From positions 50,258,079 through 50,322,078 of the forward strand of contig CM049309.1 of assembly GCA_026874595.1 (NCBI GenBank): DNA of 64,000 nt. The letters are read 5' to 3'. Source of the DNA: Sipunculus nudus. Its lineage: Eukaryota; Annelida; Sipuncula; Golfingiida; Sipunculidae. This document shows, one piece after another, positions 24,793-38,347 of this stretch (the stretch's first letter is position 1; the number at the start of each line of letters is the position of its first letter). The notes under the pieces are model-generated. The model was not told the DNA's origin, did not search any database, and was given only the letters and a program-made list of their open reading frames with translations. The position numbers were made by a program, and so were the translations under genes.

Positions 24793-25010
24793 CAGGGCCG
24801 GATCCAGGATTTATGAAAAGGGGGGTGGGGGGGGGGGGGGTCCAACCAAGGAGGACTGGTGAAAACACTAAAAAAAAGATTCAGAAGGCCTGGAAAATGT
24901 GGGGTCCAGGCAGCAAAATTTTGTCTTAAACCCTTAAAAAAAGCTTGCAGCTGAAAAAAAGGGGGGGGGGGGTCCGGACCACCTGGACCCCTCCCCTCGA
25001 TCCGCTTTTG
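24793..25010. mobile_element. CAGGGGCGGATCC element, copy 3
   Basis: The left end is CAGGGCCGGATCCAGGATTT; the right end reads CCTCGATCCGCTTTTG. The interior has two long G runs (near 24822 and 24961) and GGTCCGGACC. At 218 bp it is longer than the 15545 copy because of an extra A-rich middle. Confidence 0.8.
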
Positions 25011-25086
25011 ATAAATTAATTATAAAAATAATTAAAAGATGAGCACGTCCAACATCATGTTTATGAATGGATGCTGGTCCGGAGCA

Positions 25087-25114
25087 ACAAAGTTGCGAGA
25101 GCTTTCGAAAGCTC
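25087..25114. repeat. Two adjacent small palindromes
   Basis: GCAACAAAGTTGC is immediately followed by GAGCTTTCGAAAGCTC, a perfect 16-base palindrome. The first matches the hairpin in the element at 44908, so this may be a relic of that family. Confidence 0.55.
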
Positions 25115-25385
25115 AGATAAAAAAAAAGCTGAGATTAATAATCCTATTTTTTTAGAAAGAAAAAATAAAATAAATAGGAAGAATGACACGCACCACATTG
25201 ATGGGAGATGAAATGTTATATAGCAGGAAATACAATTAAGTAAGATGAGTAGATGAGTTTGCCTTAACATGCCTCCTCGGTTTAGTGGAAATTATACAGA
25301 ATAATCAGGTAGAAGAGAGCCATAGGTGTAAATCTTTGACATTTTAGAGAACTACATTTTTTAGTACTGCTCTGCACACACAAAC

Positions 25386-25388
<3 letters not shown>

Positions 25389-25433
<45 letters not shown>
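25389..25433. repeat. (TA)n microsatellite
   Basis: Pure TA tract. Confidence 0.95.
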
Positions 25434-25435
<2 letters not shown>

Positions 25436-27940
25436 GTAAATTGTACATGTTATTGCGCGAAACTCAAATTTGCGAATTGGCTGGGTCGAGCATGTATAAT
25501 TTTCGCGGATTGCATTTGGTAAGAAATTTCACTCAAAACAAATAAATAAATTGAAATAAAAAAATACGTTAACAAAGGCCAAGCTTTGTTATGGATGAAT
25601 GCACAGGTAAGTTACCTTTACAGCCTTATTATTCATCTATAAATTAATATAATTTATTATACCTAACTGTTGCGTCAAAAGACGACTTTAGACTGTATTT
25701 CAATTTCAGTTTCAGTTCAACTTCAAAAAAGTTTTACCAACTACCACTTTCATTTGAAAACATAAGTTGCGTTGACAAATTGAGGCTTAAACACAACAAA
25801 GGAACAAAAATGCATGCCTTTTAGAATATTAGAAATATGATAGTAGATAAGATTTTTCAAATTACTGTCACTAAATGGAAATCAAAGTTTCAGAAACAAA
25901 CAGATATTATTACTGACTTTGTTATGCCCAATTCTAAAAAAGTTGATGAGCTAAAAGAATTTTTTTTATGGGGAAAACATCAGGCATACGTCGTTTATGC
26001 ATTATATTAGCTATTGGGTGGGTTTTCATTCATGGTTCATATATTTTACGTCCATTTGTAAATTCCCATATCATTTAAGAAAACCTATAAAACTTTCAAC
26101 AAATCCAATACCAAAAACAGGTAAAACAACAGGGAAACTATACAGAGCATCTTTGGTTGTGTTCCATGTCTGTGCTGTCGACGTCAGTCATTTAAGTAAC
26201 TTTTGAGTGAATCCTCACTTCTATTACCAAAAAGCAAGCAAGAGCTTGACCTGCAGTTTGATTAAAGTAAAACAAAAGAGGAAAGAGTACACGATCAAGT
26301 TAAGTCATACAAAACCGGTCAGGTCACCTGACACTTGATTTCCAGGCCAACAGGCAGTACTAAGTTTTCCTTTACCTTGCCAATTGGGACAGGGAAATGC
26401 GAACATTGTAATTCAATCGTCTTGCGTACATCTGATAGCTCGGAAGGATTTTCACTCGAAAAAGACACAGGCACATAATCACGGATCATCAAGGATTTTC
26501 TCCATTGGGTTCTTACAGTTTCCTTCCCATTTCTTTCAAGGCCCATCCTTTATGGGTTTACACAATTGTAATTGCATTTGGTGTCGTTTTTCAAAGTGAT
26601 TTCACAAAGTATTCACAGCACTGCTTTTATATAAAGGGACCTGGCGGGTATTGCACAAAGAAACTGGCGAGGCAGCGCCATTGCTAAGCAGAGCCACAGG
26701 TCTCGTATTATAAAGTACGCATGAGTACCAACTGCACATATTCGATTTTGTTCTTTTCAGGAAGAATATATCACAATTAATTAAATCGATTACAGCAAAG
26801 AGTCTTTGTATCACATGGTTTGCAGTATCTTTATATTTTGTGTTTTCTTAAATACGGAGAGAAATTAAGAAGCCGTTGGAGTATAAGCAATAATATAAAC
26901 TAAATTCTTTGTTACCCCAATCTCCCAGGATTAACAAATTATATAAATAATAACACTGAAACAAAAAGGTCACCTTATAAATATAACATCAACAGATGAT
27001 TTCTACATACCGACACGAGAGTTCCATACAATTCACCATAATGATTTACTTTCAATTATGTATGACAAACATTTTGAAAAATATGTTGAAACATTCTAAC
27101 TTTTAAATTGGTTGCTGAAGTGGTTCAAATATTCATTAATATACAACAGCCAAACATGTTTAAATAATATTAAATTGGTAACTAAGAATGAATGACCAAC
27201 CAATGAATAGCAATGAAAAAGAATAATTCTGTTCATTCTGGAGTTTGTTTTGTAATAGTGATAACTGCGAAGCTAAAGCAAGTAATCTGTTTTATTCAAT
27301 CATGCATTACATTTAAAACGCATTTATATGTATACGTGCAGACGTTTCCCTTGATTAGCCGACGTCCCCATTGTCTTTTGGTCAACTTAAATGTAGGTAA
27401 GGCCACACCAAAAAAGTAATTGTTTTATGGACTCTGGGAATAAAAAAATATTGTGCGACCGGTTAATTTAATTTTATTTACCGGTCGTGGCACAGTTTGT
27501 GGAAATTTGCAATCACGCCTTAAAATACAAACAACTACTCAAGTTCTTTAAATATATTTTACGATTTACTCAAAATTTAGTCAAATTTTTCATACCTATA
27601 CGAATTCTTGTAGGTAATTTATGCCATGGCACAGATAAGCAACATTTTACCAGTTCACCGTTTGCCAAAATTATAATGCACGAAAAATGATAGCAGCGAG
27701 TAGGTAGAACAATAAATTTTGTTTGTATAAATGGCCAAATGGAAAATTTTAGAAGTTATATAGTACCTAAAACTGGGTTTTCAGAGCCATTCTTACAGAA
27801 GCATGGATTTAGTTCAATAGAAAAAAATGACTAGTCCGTGACTCATGCTAAAATGCTAGGGAGTATCATCTGAGGTTTTAGCCTCCTTTGGGCAAAGCAT
27901 CTGTGTCAAATGTTGAATAATTGTTTAAAAGTGATGTTTT
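25434..27940. other. Unassigned stretch
   Basis: AT-rich DNA with short frames on both strands. None shows a recognisable domain; nothing else is supported. Confidence 0.4.
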
Positions 27941-27941
27941 T

Positions 27942-28409
27942 TTAAGGTACCTATTCACCTGCCTTTTGAAAAGAATTTATGTGATAATTGGCTTCTCTGT
28001 GTATATATTAATGATCTAAGGGTAATTTTGATTATGAAAAGTTCTTATAAACCCTTCGTGAAGGAAGTATGAACTTGTTTATCAACAACATGTTTGTAAA
28101 CACAGCAATGTTGACAAACGGGGGGAAAACATGTAATCTAAGGTGGGAGTAAATGCATATATGCGGAGGAAGAAAGGTCACTTGTTGCATAACATTAATT
28201 CCAAAGCTTTGGCTTATCTATCTTGCTGCCATATGCCCTTGTTAAATTTGTTTTAGTTATTTTGGCTGGTCCCCACATATTATGAACAAGTTGGTATAAT
28301 CAACACAAGCAGTCTGTGTGCGGTGAAATCCTTGTGGCCTATTTTTATAAAAACTCCAAAAGAGATTACCTTAAGTTAATGAAGGTCGGATAGGTGACTG
28401 GGCCCTTAA
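27942..28409 (+). mobile_element. TTAA-flanked miniature element, full-length copy (family G)
   Basis: It is bounded by TTAA at 27942-27945 and 28406-28409. The left end TTAAGGTACCTATTCACCT matches the reverse complement of the right end (TTAAGGGCCCAGTCACCT) at most positions. TTAA target sites with inverted ends are typical of piggyBac and Kolobok transposons. There is no transposase, so this is a non-autonomous (MITE-like) element of about 460 bp. An internal segment (ATTAATGATCTAAGGGTAA through TGTTTGTAAACACAGC) occurs inverted at 61915-62086. Confidence 0.8.
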
Positions 28410-31400
28410 ATGTCATTGTAAAATTCTTATACGAATAGAAAGCGTGTAGTTATATGATTATTTGGTAATTGTGTGTCGGTTCAGCACCGTGTTCAGATAA
28501 TTAGTTAGTTTGAGACAGCCGGCGGTGGCCATTCAGTCCTACAGTCAGAAATTCGCGCGTCCGAATCAAGTGTCCGCAAGATATTTCGAGTATCACAGAC
28601 GCTTACCCACGTGTTCCTGAAAGTCCTAGTTAGAGAAGACCATTACCTGTAATATGATGTGAAAGAGTTTTAGTTTTGGGCATTTTTCACAGTAATTTTG
28701 GTCATCGACGGGACACTGATGTTATTGTAATGCCATTGACTGCATCACGCAGTGAGTACAATTTTATTCTAAATGGTTCTGTCCAAAATTAGTTGATGCA
28801 GAGTCCAGAAAATACCATGTTTATTTAAAGTGGGTCTTTTCCTATTAATTGGTTCGGCTGTTGACTTTACCGACTAAGTCTTTACGTACGTTACACGAAC
28901 ATTGAAAAGAAGAGAATATAAAGTTTTATGCATTTGATTAGAAATAATGTAATTACAAGGAAATGTCCCCATCTGATGTTTAATTTATAGTAACAGTTTT
29001 TACATCCATGATAAAACCCTTTCATGTATGAAAATGTTATGGGAACTGGAAACAGAAATAGGTTTGCTTTACATGGGCTTTTCTGATCAGCATTAATATC
29101 CGTTACTTTGGCAATTTAATCCGCTAGAGACAAAAAGCACTGTCGCAGTCTGACATTACTCATGTACCCTAGCAAGCTTTCCCAGCCCAGATACCAATGA
29201 AAACCACTCTGCTGTCATGATTTAATGTTTTCCTATTGCAGTAATTCACCTTTCAGGAGCTTCGTCTGGCCCATGACAGGAAACTCAAGTCGAGTACCTG
29301 AGGGGGTTTTCAGTTTTATAGACATAGTGCTGTACCCTTTGGTTGAAACTTGCAGAGCCGCAAAATGTCGTTTTGTATAACAATATCCGCAGCACAGACT
29401 TTAAATGAGTCAGGCGCACCCTCCCCGTCCAGGGCAGTCAAAGGTGAACTACTCCGATAAGCCGACTACCGGCGAGTGACCTAAAAGTACACCGCGCATT
29501 GTAACTGGGTGTGCGCTATAAAAGGTAGAGTCTTGATATTTATGAGTCACGTAGCGTGTAGCTCTAATAAGGCTCTTGAATCCTGAAGAATTCTTTTTTT
29601 CACATTAGCGAAGCATTCATGCTAACCTTTCTGGTGCTCCTGCAATTTGCCCTCTGACATACGAGAGTCTGTCAAGATGTACGTCAGACTGCCATCCTCA
29701 GTCAAAACGATAACCGTACTAAATAAGTTGACGAGGACGCAGATATTTTCATCATTTTGACAACGCCGCATAGCTCACACGTACACTGTCAGTTAAACTT
29801 AACCTGGCCAGTCGTTAGGTATGTGTGTGTGTGTTTTCTAACAACACATTCAATGTGCGAGAGAAATTCCGTTTTAACTCAGCATATTGGTATATGCCTA
29901 TGTACTTTTGTTGAATTACTGAGCACATCTCGCACGGATTACCGGACGATAGCCAACTTGTACGGGACACAGAAAATCACTTTTTTTCCATTAAGATAGA
30001 TTTACACTTTAGTTTGTGAGTTCACTTGTATTTCTTTTTTAAGATTACAGGTTTTCCACGATATCGGTGTAACATGATGGATGGTGGTTGGAGGGCATTT
30101 CCCCATATGACTTGTGTCTCGACTCAAGTATGCTTAATAGTTCACTATACATGCATTCTGTGTCGTGTATTGACTGCTAGTAGTCCTGTTTTCTCGAACA
30201 GATTCATACTCATAATACCAAATTTACTGAACATAATCGCGAGGACACGATACACTTCACGATTCAGGATTTGTTTGCTGTGTTCAAACTGTAAGTCTTA
30301 AACTCGCGGCTAAACTTACTTGAAAATAAATTAAATGATAAATGACCCTTCGAGCCAATGAACTTGATAAATTTCAGGAATACCTATGTAACCATCACTG
30401 AGTTCGCTAGAGCGTAAACTTTTACGTAGAATTGGCCGATGATGGTGAAATGTCGCAACTGTCGGTAACAGCCTTAAAGAAACAGTGCAGCCGATCGGCT
30501 TAAAATAAGAGGACAGCGGGATGTTATTAAATGAGATTTTCTACTTATTTATATACTTTTGAAATATTCATTAGGCAGATTCCTGTTCTTACTAATTCGC
30601 GTGATCTGTTATAGGGTTTCCAGGAGATTTGTTTAAGGCCTGTTTGGACATCAAGTTCGAAATAATTTAAAATAATTAATGCTTTCAAAGTATATTTTTT
30701 ATGGACGGACAAAGGACCATCGTTATCTTAATGCAGCCCCTTAGAGACAAATTTGCGTTTGTAATTGACAACATACTTCATGTGCGTTGATGATACAAAA
30801 TCAAATAATTTTAATGTCAAATTAAATGTCAATTACCATGTTTTGCCAGATTACTTACATTTTAGGAGGAATTTTATATTAAGGAGGAATATTATATGCG
30901 GCAATAAGCAAAATAACTGTGGTCTATCGTCATATTTCCTTCAATGACGAGTGTATAAACCTACAACTGAGCAAAAACATTTAAAAGAATTAACAATACA
31001 ATTTTACCTGATGTATAAAATTCTTACTCGGAGGCGAATCCGGGGGAAAAACAGACAGGTATTCAATTGTGCCGTCCTTGATTAAGATGTACCTCCACCG
31101 AGCAGCACCGTTGAGTATAAAACATTCCAAAATTAAATATTTTTTATCACTCTCGTAGAGTATTGTATTTGATTAGGAAACGACAAAAAAGGACAGATAG
31201 ATCAGTTTCAGTAAGGTTGCAAAATAAAGCCTATAGAAAAAGAGCCCGTTTGCTATAAATATGATAAATGTGGTTTTAATGTCAGCGATATGATATTCGT
31301 AAATACTCTGATCAGTATTAATGAATTATGCATGACAATGAATCATGCATGTTAAGAAACTAACGGCGTTATCGTACCCCTTAAGACACAGACTCAACTG

Positions 31401-33870
31401 GATATGTTTTGTTGTTTATTTTATTATAGAAATAACAGAACCATCCAAGCGCAGTTTATCAGTCCGACATTCCATGTATCATTACAAAACATCTGTCAGT
31501 TGTGTAATCTATGAATCCATTTTATCTTGGGCTAATTTTGTCGGTCTGCCATTCAGTGGTTTCATATCCCGGAGATTTTTATTAAGAAGTAACCGAATAC
31601 ATGACTATACTAATATCCATGTATTAAAGTTACACAGAGTTTCGCAGAATGACTTATTTTTCTTGTTTATCCCATCTGGTCTAATCAACCTCCTTCAGGT
31701 TTTCCCTAGAATACTCAGTATCATTTGATCACAAATTAGACGATTCTGCTCCAGGTGAAGGATAGATGACAGTTTGGATCTTGGCTTGCGGGGACCCATC
31801 GTGCAGTTCCTTTTATATATGTTAGCACACGGAGTGGGAAACGACGATACATTTATTACCGATGTCAGTTCAAATCGGCCGTGGAAGCCCCATTCGTGAT
31901 GTAAAGTACTTGTCAATAAGAGAAGGCGTAACATGCAAAGCCCGTAAAATACATTGGGAAAGATGTAGGAGACATGTTCTTCGCCCAATACAGTAAAAAA
32001 CAGACCGTTATACATAAAATAGTATTTCAGCTGGAGTGTTTTGCTCAGATAATCTGAGAGTATATAGAGAGGAGTCATTAGATTTTTTTTATAATAAAGT
32101 AAACACCCATCCATCACATTGTAAGCCGCATACAATCAATCAATATATACCTCAACACCGCGAGAAACACCTAAAATATTGTCCCAATCATATCTGCGGC
32201 CTGTATCAGAAGTCCAAACGCACATTCAAATAGGTTGTATATTTAAAAGAGAGCGAGGGGACATTTTGCAGTAAGGCTCTCAATCAACATGTACTCTGAA
32301 TACGTCTTGAAACCTGGAAGAAATGGACCTGATCAAATCGGACGGGATTCAAGCCCAGTGTAATAACTAAACCGTTGACTCTGGACTACCTCCAGGACCA
32401 AGTCGGTTCCCTCTTTTTCTGCTCCCTGTCTATTCTGCATTGGTCATCATGACTAGTTGTATAAAGGTTCAAATAGAGAAGAAAGATAAAAATATATGTA
32501 ATTCTACTCTATCAGGTTCTGTAGCATTTGAAGCTCTAAAATAAGCGATCTTTTTGTTTATACATTTTAGTTTAAAAACTTGTCACAAAAAGGAACATTA
32601 CCCCCGGTTAATTGTATGCATGGAGATATGGAGGTATGTATGAATGCATGTGTGTATATTTATGTATCTTCTGATGCCTGAAATATATAAAGAAATTAAA
32701 TTAGAGGAACGCTAACCCATTTATTCCGCTGATGGACTGACCATAATCGTCACGTTCAATGAAAGTGGATAACATATTACCCTCAATGTTGTAAACAATT
32801 GTTTTAATATTAGAGAAAATCAATAAACATTCGCGAACATTTGGAAAAAAAATTGTAGAATCTAACTCACAGTTCTCAAAGCTTCATGTTTTTTTTATAA
32901 AGTTACAATAATAACAGTTGGGAAAAACAGTTATGTAGATGCAATGTTCCATTTGGAAAAGAATGCATTAAATCCCATTGTTATTTTACATGTTTACAAT
33001 AAATGTGTGTATGTAACTCTAGCTGTTACATATGTATGCACACAGAGATGACGTAAACATAGCAGAATAACAGATGTCCATCATCCAAATTTAAAAACCA
33101 ACCTTGGGTGTGGTTGGTTGGAGAGAAATGAGTTAAATTGGAAAGTTTTGACATCTTAAGTGTCAATGCAGATTTTGTTTGGCCTGTAGGAGTTCGACAC
33201 AAGGGGCACGATGCGGAGAGGTATGAAGGAACGATGATATATAATTCTACTTTAATCGGATAAATTCCTTTACCAAGCACACAACCTTCTGCTAAGGGTG
33301 TTTGGGCAGGACGTGTGACGAAATATACAATCCTGATAAGCGGTATAGACGGATAAAAGGCTTAACGCACCTAGAATCCAGCCATCACAGCTGGTAAAAC
33401 GTTACGAGCCAGCGGCGCTTAGGGATTAGAGAAGAATACTAGCGTGTCACCACGACCCGTTTGGATCTTTCTGATCATCTTAAATAAATATTAACATCCA
33501 GTAGCCTGTCACTGCCAAGGCGACAACCACTAGAAGAGCAAATTGGCGGAAAACGGTGAGATCATGAAAAATCACCAGATAAACACGTCGGTCGCTCCTT
33601 CGATTTGATGGAGAGCAAAAGAAAGTCTAGACGTTAAAAAGACCATCTGTCCCTCGCTGTACCCCTGAAGAGCAAGGTATGTCAACTGAAGATTTCCCAG
33701 GGCAGAACCATCAGATTACTACGTTTCTTCTCAGTCAACTTTGCGGTGCTGCATTAAGGCCATTTGAGGCCCAGGGGTCCCAGACCTAGAAAACCCTAGC
33801 TGTCTTCTTTATCTTAATACTGGGAGTAGAAAAGTTATGAAACAAAAACTGAAGCAGACAGTTTATGCTT
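28410..33870. other. Unassigned 5.4-kb stretch
   Basis: The longest stretch without a recognised element. Frames at 31345-31728 (plus, 127 codons) and 31695-32135 (minus, 146 codons) overlap end to end, are rich in hydrophobic and Y/F/I/N residues, and match no family I know. A host exon could be hidden here but nothing marks one. Confidence 0.35.
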
Positions 33871-33872
33871 TT

Positions 33873-33996
33873 CAGAAGCGGATCCGGGGTTAAGGGGGCC
33901 TAAACCCCCCCCCCCCCTTTCGGACCTAATAACTCTTTGTTAGGATTTTCCTTTGTCCCCCTGGGTTGGACCCCCCCCCCTTTTTCCTAAATCCTG
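33873..33996. mobile_element. CAGGGGCGGATCC element, copy 4, decayed
   Basis: The left end CAGAAGCGGATCC is intact. The right side keeps the family phrase CTGGGTTGGACCCCC...CCTAAATCCTGA but the final GGATC inverted end is lost. Two long C runs (near 33906 and 33970) mark the interior. Confidence 0.65.
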
Positions 33997-34655
33997 AATT
34001 TTAATCGATTGGTTTACAAATGTATGTTAACAATGAAGACATTAACACAGATTATTCAAAGATATGCTCCAACATTTACTTTAAATTATTACAATAGTAA
34101 TTAACTAGTAATAGTAACTAGAAACAATAGTAGCTAACTGCTTATATCAAGCTTTTTTCGGATGTAAATTCATCATCGATAAACTATAAATCGATATCTG
34201 GCTGCTTTTTTGGGGTTTTTTATGCACATAATGCTACGGTTAAACAATCGTTCTTGAAACAATCATGACCGTACATTATATTGATCTTTTCGAATTAGAA
34301 AATGAGTTTTAACTGGTACAGCTAGTATATAGTCATTAAGCAGATTGTATCCTTATCTTTTAAGCTGTCCCAAATTGCTTCTTGAAAATGAGACATATAT
34401 TGAGACTGCCTGTGTTCTTGTTCAGGATAAGTTTTTTAAGTATAGATGGATATTCATGCACCAGCTAATTAACAGCATTTTGAATGAGTTCTTAATTAGA
34501 CATAATGATAAGGAATAAATTAATTTACACATCTTCCATACTTTTCCTTTTTTTACAGTGATCTACTCTGCATCCAAAAGAGCTTCAATGTGATCGATAT
34601 CAGCTAGACTGATACGGATTGCGATACTGAGTTGTAAGGTAAAAAAAAATAAAAT

Positions 34656-34976
34656 AAAAGGTATGGTTCTCAGGCACCGCGCGCATCAATTTTAACCCCC
34701 CGCATTAAAATTTTATATTGCCTTTGAATGGAAAGTTATCAATTTCGAGCTTCAGCCGCTCCGACATTTCTTTCAAGAAGATAAAATAATACAATTTTGA
34801 TCAGATGTCCTTTTTTATGTAGTGCTTTTACCTATTTAGCAAAATAAATCCGTTATTATCACCCTGATCATATGACATTTTGTTCGAAACATACAAAAAA
34901 AAAGTAAAAAAAATAATTAAAAAATCGCCCGCCCGAATAGATTTCTGAAAAAAAGTGCCTGAGAACCAAACCTTTT
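34656..34976. mobile_element. Miniature inverted-repeat element family H, copy 1
   Basis: AGGTATGGTTCTCAGGCAC at the left is inverted at the right as GTGCCTGAGAACCAAACCT. Just inside each end are GC-rich words (CCCCCCGCATT on the left, CGCCCGCCCG on the right) and a TCTTTCAAGAAGATAAAA phrase. The copy at 45771 has the same layout. It is non-coding, and the transposon superfamily is unclear. Confidence 0.85.
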
Positions 34977-37690
34977 TTTTTTGGCCTAAATGGTCGCATA
35001 TATCTGGAATATCTATACTTCCTTGGAGGGCATTCGTTAACTGTCGGATATCAGTCTAGCATGTGTGCCATTATGCGGAAACCTTATATTGGCTTTATTT
35101 TTATGATTTATTGTTACAAATGAAATAAATGAATGGTTCTTTTCATCATTTTTAGAAGGGGACCGGGGCACCCTAGATGTGAGGCCCTTGGCTGCAGCCA
35201 GCTCAGCCAATACTTTAACAAAGCACTTCAACTGTGGTAAACGTGTCTCCTTATTTCCCTCATGGCAGATCCCTCTATAGCTCCCCTGTCTTGTTTCACG
35301 GAGCTCTGGCTGTGGTAACAGTAGTCATTATTTATACCTGTTCAGCGTAGGACATTGTGTATTAAACCAGAACGGGCGTGAACGGTGAGCCTCTCTTTAA
35401 TTATCTCGGGACCTGCTGTTACATCAAGTCTCCTTCCACGTGGGAGGTGCGACTGGCAGATAAAACAAGTTGTCGTGTCCCTGGGCGTGTGTATATATAC
35501 AAACAGAACCAGGGCTGGATACTTTATTCCTGTTTATTTTTAAGTATATGACTATCTGGCCTGACTGTTGCATTGTCTTTTGATGAATGAAGGTATTCAT
35601 TCGATTATAATGATACGTAATTATTAAGTAATTGTAATTTATGTATATAATTTGTTTACAGTCAAATACACACCTTAATGGAACAAGCGCGTCCCCTCAG
35701 ACTGAGTGAATGCTTAAATTATGTTACTGTTAATTACCAGTACCTTACGTGTAACTTTGAAAAAGCTACAAAAATCAAACAATACTATTATTTTAAATGT
35801 TAGTTATTTAGTTATTTAGTTATTTCAGTAGTGAAATTTTTAAAATTTCAAATAGAACACGTTTAAATTATTGATGCAAACATACTTATTTAAAAAATAT
35901 GGATTTTTTTGCATTGTTTGCATTTCCTTTTATAGATTACTTTCTAGAAAGAGCAACTGTTCATCCGGCCTATACAAGCATTATTCATAGATATCATAAT
36001 ATATCTTCAGCAAATGAGTAGGTAAAATCTTCAGTCAAAATCAGCCTTCATTCGTTGGTGTATTTCTATATCAAGAAAATAAGTGGTTAAAACATTGTGT
36101 ATTTTAAAAATGATCTTCAATAATATAAAAACATTTTAAAACGTATATCTTAATAAACGTGTTAAAACGCATCTCTTAATAAGTTAATAACTTCATCATC
36201 AACTCTCATTACCAAATGTCATTAGCTAGTGGACAAAATGTTTGTCACGTGACATAACTCTCCTAACAGGTGGTCCTTTGATGTTCCGCAGAATGGTTAA
36301 GGGCTCTCTTACGAGGAGAGTGTCAAAGCCTGCCTGTGTTCTGGATGGCGCTAGCCAGATACGACTTCAAAGATTTGTCCATCGTGCTGTCGCTGCTTTG
36401 AATTGTGTCATGTCCCTGTTAGGCTGATGGACTCATTGAGCCTTCGTTATATCTGATTTCCATTATACGCCCCAGACAGCATTCGACCATTAACATCTCT
36501 ATGGGTAAAAGCCAGAAGTAATCGCTCGGATAAAAAAAAACCTCGGGAAGTCCATTTGGTCATAACCAGTTCTAAGAAACCTGGACAGAATGTCGCATAC
36601 TCAGATCTGTCAAGGGACGCTTAAATCGGTGCTCGACTGTCTCCTGCCAGACAGCTGGACCCGCACAAGAACAGGAAAAACTGGTTTATTTTGCGGAACA
36701 CTACTAGAATTCTATCCAGGTATTCTTACACTCCAGTGTTCTGGAAGAAGCACTAAGGATCTGGAAGGAACGAAGCGGCACGTCTTTCCCTCAACATAAT
36801 TGTGCGGAGGATTCTGACATACGGGGGTGCACCTTGACGCTTAATTTATTTTTTTCGAAAAGGGTGGAGGCCTTCCCCCTCCCATAAAAAAAAAGAGAAA
36901 CATTTGGAGGCAAATTACAGGCGCTTGAAAAGAAGACTGCATTGATATTTAGTGAATAATAAGGCCTACTGATTGTTTATCAATCAGAAAACGTTATAAG
37001 AATAAGGATAATATATGAGGTACCTGGTACGCCTTAATTATCTTCTCTTCATTTGTTGTTTCAAATTAAAAAGGAGTGTTAGAATAATACAATTAACGGC
37101 CAAATGATCATGGTTCACAGTAACCTTAATGATAATAAAGTACACTATAATACAAAGCACACTCTTGATCATAAGCATTACACATTCAGTACTTTTTTGG
37201 GGGGGGGGGAGAGGCGGAATCTGGCATTTAATTTGATTTTTGTTTGTTCTTATTGTGCAAAATGACGATTATATAATTCACAATGAGAAGTAATACTATG
37301 CTCATTTTATCGCTAAAAACCCATACGACAGGATTAACCACTAGTAAAGAGTTAAATGGTCTGTATATAAGCATGAACAAGCCGTATCGCTAAATTCATT
37401 ATACGGAAAAGCTTACAAATATAAAATTCATTTGCACAAAGTATACGTTCTTCTTTGCGTAGAAACAAATCCCTTGTAGTGCGGTAAGCTCCAATCATCG
37501 ATACCTTGATTTCATTATTTAAACACCTAGTCAATCAATTATCAATGACATAACTTTATATGTAGCCCGAACAGTGAACTCATATTACATTTTGGAAGAG
37601 GCCGCAACCTTTCTACCTGATATAGTTGACACTTGAATGCTCCACCTAGGCCGTCGACAAAAGATTTTCTTTTACGTTTCATCCTAACTG
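34977..37690. other. Unassigned stretch
   Basis: It includes three tandem TTAGTTAT words at about 35802-35826 and short frames of unknown meaning. Nothing else is recognised. Confidence 0.4.
37199..37212 (+). repeat. G homopolymer
   Basis: A run of about 11 G following a T run; a nearby GAGGCGGAATCTGG could be a remnant of the CAGGGGCGGATCC family. Confidence 0.5.
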
Positions 37691-37779
37691 CATGCCCAGA
37701 CTTACAAGAGTACAAGGGATTGTTGGAGTCTGACACCCACAATGCACCGGGTTTCTAAATACACCTGCGGTGTAGGTAT

Positions 37780-38347
37780 ATACGGCGCCCGGGAGACGAC
37801 ATGGTGAAATATATTGATCAATTCGTGGGCACGAATTAGTAATTGGTGATCACGAATTAACAATCCGTGCACACGAATCAATAATCCATGCACACGATTT
37901 ACTAGGCGTGAAAAATTTACAAGGTGGTAAAAATATTTATTAATTCGTGCGCACAGATTAGTAATTCGTGCGCACGATTAACTAATCCGTGCGCACGATG
38001 TACTTATCCGTGCGCACGAATTAGTGGCCGATGAAAAACAGCTTTCTTTCGGTGCTGTCTCAATGCTCATTTGCAACTAATTCGTGCGCACGAATATATA
38101 AATATTTTTTTCACCTTGGAAATATATTTTTCACACCTATAGTTATTCGTGCGCACGGATTATTAAATCGTTCGTACGGATTAATAAATCGTGCGCATGA
38201 ATTAATAAATATTTTTTTCCACCTTGGAAATATAACTTTCACAACTAGTAATCCGTGCGCACAAAATTAGTAATTCATGCGCACGGATTAGTTATTCGTG
38301 CGCACTAATTAATAAATATATATATTTAACTATGTCTCCCAGGCTCC
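37780..38347. mobile_element. 568-bp inserted element built of 21-bp palindromic repeats
   Basis: The ends are inverted: CGGCGCCCGGGAGAC at the left and, in reverse complement, CGGAGCCTGGGAGAC at the right. The 8-bp word GTAGGTAT flanks both sides, as a target duplication would. An alternative reading extends both ends by TA or TAC and leaves a 6-bp imperfect duplication (GGTATA/GGTATG). The body consists almost wholly of a 21-bp repeat with a palindromic core, plus three copies of a spacer of about 43 bp. There is no coding frame. The size, ends and 8-bp duplication would fit a non-autonomous hAT-type element, but the internal architecture is not one I recognise. Confidence 0.75.
37821..38309. 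repeat. Array of 21-bp palindromic repeats (TTCGTGCGCACGAA)
   Basis: GTGCGCAC is exact at 37947, 37968, 37989, 38010, 38084, 38149, 38255 and 38298. One-to-two-base variants sit at 37825, 37846, 37867, 37888, 38170, 38191 and 38277. Within each block the spacing is 21 (once 22) bases. Flanks are TTA/AATT-rich, so each unit reads as an inverted repeat of 14-16 bases. A spacer with CACCTTGGAAATATA lies at about 38098-38141 and 38205-38249, and is inverted at about 37901-37940. Confidence 0.9.

Noticed and set aside
31345-32135. Overlapping frames of 127 (plus) and 146 (minus) codons
   Set aside because: Neither shows a known domain; length alone is weak evidence in 64 kb of DNA on six frames.
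37821-38309. CRISPR array
   Set aside because: The repeats are short palindromes on a 21-base period without unique spacers of uniform length, in animal DNA and inside an element with inverted ends.
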